Shown: positions 11,542 to 12,704 of the stretch, piece after piece | Layout: the number at the start of each line of letters is the position of its first letter | How positions within the stretch are numbered: the first letter of the stretch is position 1 | Origin: Hermodarchaeum sp048939595 | GTDB taxonomy: Archaea; Asgardarchaeota; Hermodarchaeia; Hermodarchaeales; Hermodarchaeaceae | Direction: 5' to 3' | Assembly (NCBI GenBank): GCA_048939595.1 | Contig: JBHLPI010000058.1 | Coordinates: forward strand, 1 to 12,704 | Length of the DNA: 12,704 nt | Position numbers and translations under genes: made by a program | The notes under the pieces: model-generated | The model's database searches: none | The model's input: the letters and a program-made list of their open reading frames with translations, nothing else | Told to the model about the DNA's origin: nothing

Positions 11542-12704
11542 CGTCAGATCCTCGAACGAGCTCAAGTATTCGTTGGAAAATCTTTTGTCTTTGATCCTTG
11601 GTTGAGCGGTAAAGCCGTTCTACTATAAGTTCTGGGGTCGATTTCGCAATTTTACCAAATTGGGGTGAGCGGTTGACAACTAGATTTAATTGAGGGTCTA
11701 ATCCTGACGCCTCAATCCCATCCACACGTATTGGCACTCGGGCTAATTCAGTAATATCTTCAGCTAAATGTGACACAAAGATAACACAAGAATTTGGATT
11801 CTCGGAAAACAGCTCGAGAACTGCGGCAACAACCTTTGCTGCAGCCCCGGGTTCAGTGCTTGCTTCCCATTCATCAAAGCAGGCTAATTTTGATGCATCA
11901 CTAAGAACTATGTTCGCTAAATTATTCAGTGAAGACTCAAAAGCCCCAGCAGAGAGCATCCCTGTTGCTTTAGCGTAATAATATAATTCGTCGAATATCC
12001 CCACTTCCGCTTTTAATGCTGGAACAAGCATACCCATCTGTGCGAGTATAGCGACCTGTACTACACATTGTAACAAACAGCTTTTTCCACCACTATTAGC
12101 ACCAGATAACAAAACGACACGTTCCCCACTGGTCGCTTCAGGAGCCCAACCGTTTCTTCCAATGACATAAGAAACGGGTACTACTTTCAACTTATCTTGC
12201 AGTGCTTCGTGCATCAAGAAAATATTTCGTCCGTCTTGGAATGAAACCCCTACATTATCGGGATTAATTGAAGGCACAGATAATTTGTAATCTCGAGCAA
12301 ACTGGCCAATGGCTTGGAATACGTCGAAATCCAAGAGTGTTTGAACAGCATCTGTTATTGGCTGTTCAAATTGAATAAGTTTCGTAGCAATTTCAGTTTT
12401 GAGTTTGTGTTCACGCGAATGCATTGCCCTTCTAAGATTATTCTGCAAGTTACCTGCCTGCTGTCGATTTGCTTGAATCGGAAGTGCGATGCTTTGGGAA
12501 AAAATCCCGTCGACCCACTCAAGCTCATTACGTTTCAGTTGAAGTGTTTGAGCTAAGTGGTCTTCAGCTTCTTGCAAAGCTGTTATCAGAATTTCAAAAA
12601 CTTGTGGAGGTAGATATTGCCTTAGTTGTTCCGCCCCAATTGCCTCCGAAGTTGTGGCTTCGAGAATATTGATAATCTGATCTCCCTCAAGAACAACTTG
12701 GCTG
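11531..12704 (-). CDS. MutS-family ATPase (archaeal MutS-like), C-terminal part; 5' end outside window
   Basis: The frame stays open to the right edge, so the N-terminal part is missing; the TTG at 12577 is internal. About 390 residues are visible. First comes a helical, Gln/Glu/Arg-rich stretch (clamp-like, possible coiled coil, about 12300-12704), then the MutS ATPase domain. This shows Walker A GANSGGKS (12080-12103), a central GAFESSLNNLANIV, Walker B CFDEWEASTEPG, and the VSHLAEDI switch His. The Walker B neighbourhood differs from canonical MutS (DEIGRGT) and MutS2 (DELGAGT) but has the same layout. No Smr nuclease domain follows the ATPase, unlike bacterial MutS2. The most likely identity is an archaeal MutS-like ATPase of recombination or repair; its role is not established here. 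It is convergent with nadM, overlapping by 11 bases. Confidence 0.85.
   Translation of the reverse strand, partial: SQVVLEGDQIINILEATTSEAIGAEQLRQYLPPQVFEILITALQEAEDHLAQTLQLKRNELEWVDGIFSQSIALPIQANRQQAGNLQNNLRRAMHSREHKLKTEIATKLIQFEQPITDAVQTLLDFDVFQAIGQFARDYKLSVPSINPDNVGVSFQDGRNIFLMHEALQDKLKVVPVSYVIGRNGWAPEATSGERVVLLSGANSGGKSCLLQCVVQVAILAQMGMLVPALKAEVGIFDELYYYAKATGMLSAGAFESSLNNLANIVLSDASKLACFDEWEASTEPGAAAKVVAAVLELFSENPNSCVIFVSHLAEDITELARVPIRVDGIEASGLDPQLNLVVNRSPQFGKIAKSTPELIVERLYRSTKDQRQKIFQRILELVRGSDASN

Noticed and set aside
1..12704. Mobile element, CRISPR array, toxin-antitoxin or defence system.
   Set aside because: No transposase, integrase, direct-repeat array or terminal inverted repeats seen; nearly all sequence is accounted for by housekeeping genes and tRNAs.

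Overview
This window is archaeal chromosome, and almost all of it is informational or core metabolic genes. The domain call rests on a combination of genes: a group II chaperonin (thermosome) C-terminus, RNA polymerase subunit RpoK/Rpb6, archaeal-type riboflavin kinase and FAD synthetase, the archaeal NMN adenylyltransferase NadM, 4-demethylwyosine synthase Taw1, a proteasome beta subunit, translin, and tRNA genes with bulge-helix-bulge (BHB) introns. TATA-like boxes lie about 26 bases ahead of several starts. I cannot name the lineage. Nothing is clearly diagnostic of Asgard, TACK or Euryarchaeota, although a T-loop tRNA intron and an apparently catalytically dead proteasome beta subunit are unusual markers.

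Layout. 1-997 (+): 3' end of a thermosome subunit gene, then rpoK. 1183-2769 (+): a PaaK/LuxE-like AMP-forming ligase. 2788-2887 (-): tRNA-Thr(CGT) with one intron. 2965-3963 (+): thiamine-monophosphate kinase ThiL. 3970-4088 (-): tRNA-Lys(CTT) with two introns. 4184-4633 (+): FAD synthetase RibL, convergent with a left-running three-gene unit at 4587-6583 (-): translin, endonuclease V, and riboflavin kinase with an HTH domain. 6680-7606 (+): Taw1, divergent from translin. 7618-8235 (-): proteasome beta-type subunit, divergent from the NOG1-like GTPase at 8317-9354 (+). 9314-10381 (-): RNA 3'-phosphate cyclase RtcA, divergent from an Ogt/MGMT alkyltransferase plus NadM pair at 10429-11541 (+). 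11531 to beyond 12704 (-): a MutS-family ATPase cut by the window edge.

Themes. RibL and the HTH riboflavin kinase together convert riboflavin to FMN to FAD, and ThiL and NadM add the last steps of two other cofactors, thiamine diphosphate and NAD. RtcA, translin, endonuclease V and Taw1 form an RNA processing and modification group. Ogt, MutS and possibly endonuclease V are DNA repair proteins. The arrangement is compact: three convergent gene pairs overlap at their 3' ends (47, 41 and 11 bases) and divergent pairs share short promoter regions.

The most notable observations are (1) replacement of the catalytic Thr1 of the proteasome beta subunit by Ala, (2) a tRNA-Lys with a canonical anticodon-loop intron plus a second intron in the T-loop, and (3) an endonuclease V gene whose only start that keeps the first catalytic Asp is a CTG behind a strong Shine-Dalgarno sequence, unless there is a one-base indel. 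I found no mobile element, CRISPR array or defence island. No gene-free stretch exceeds 300 bases; the longest is 998-1182.
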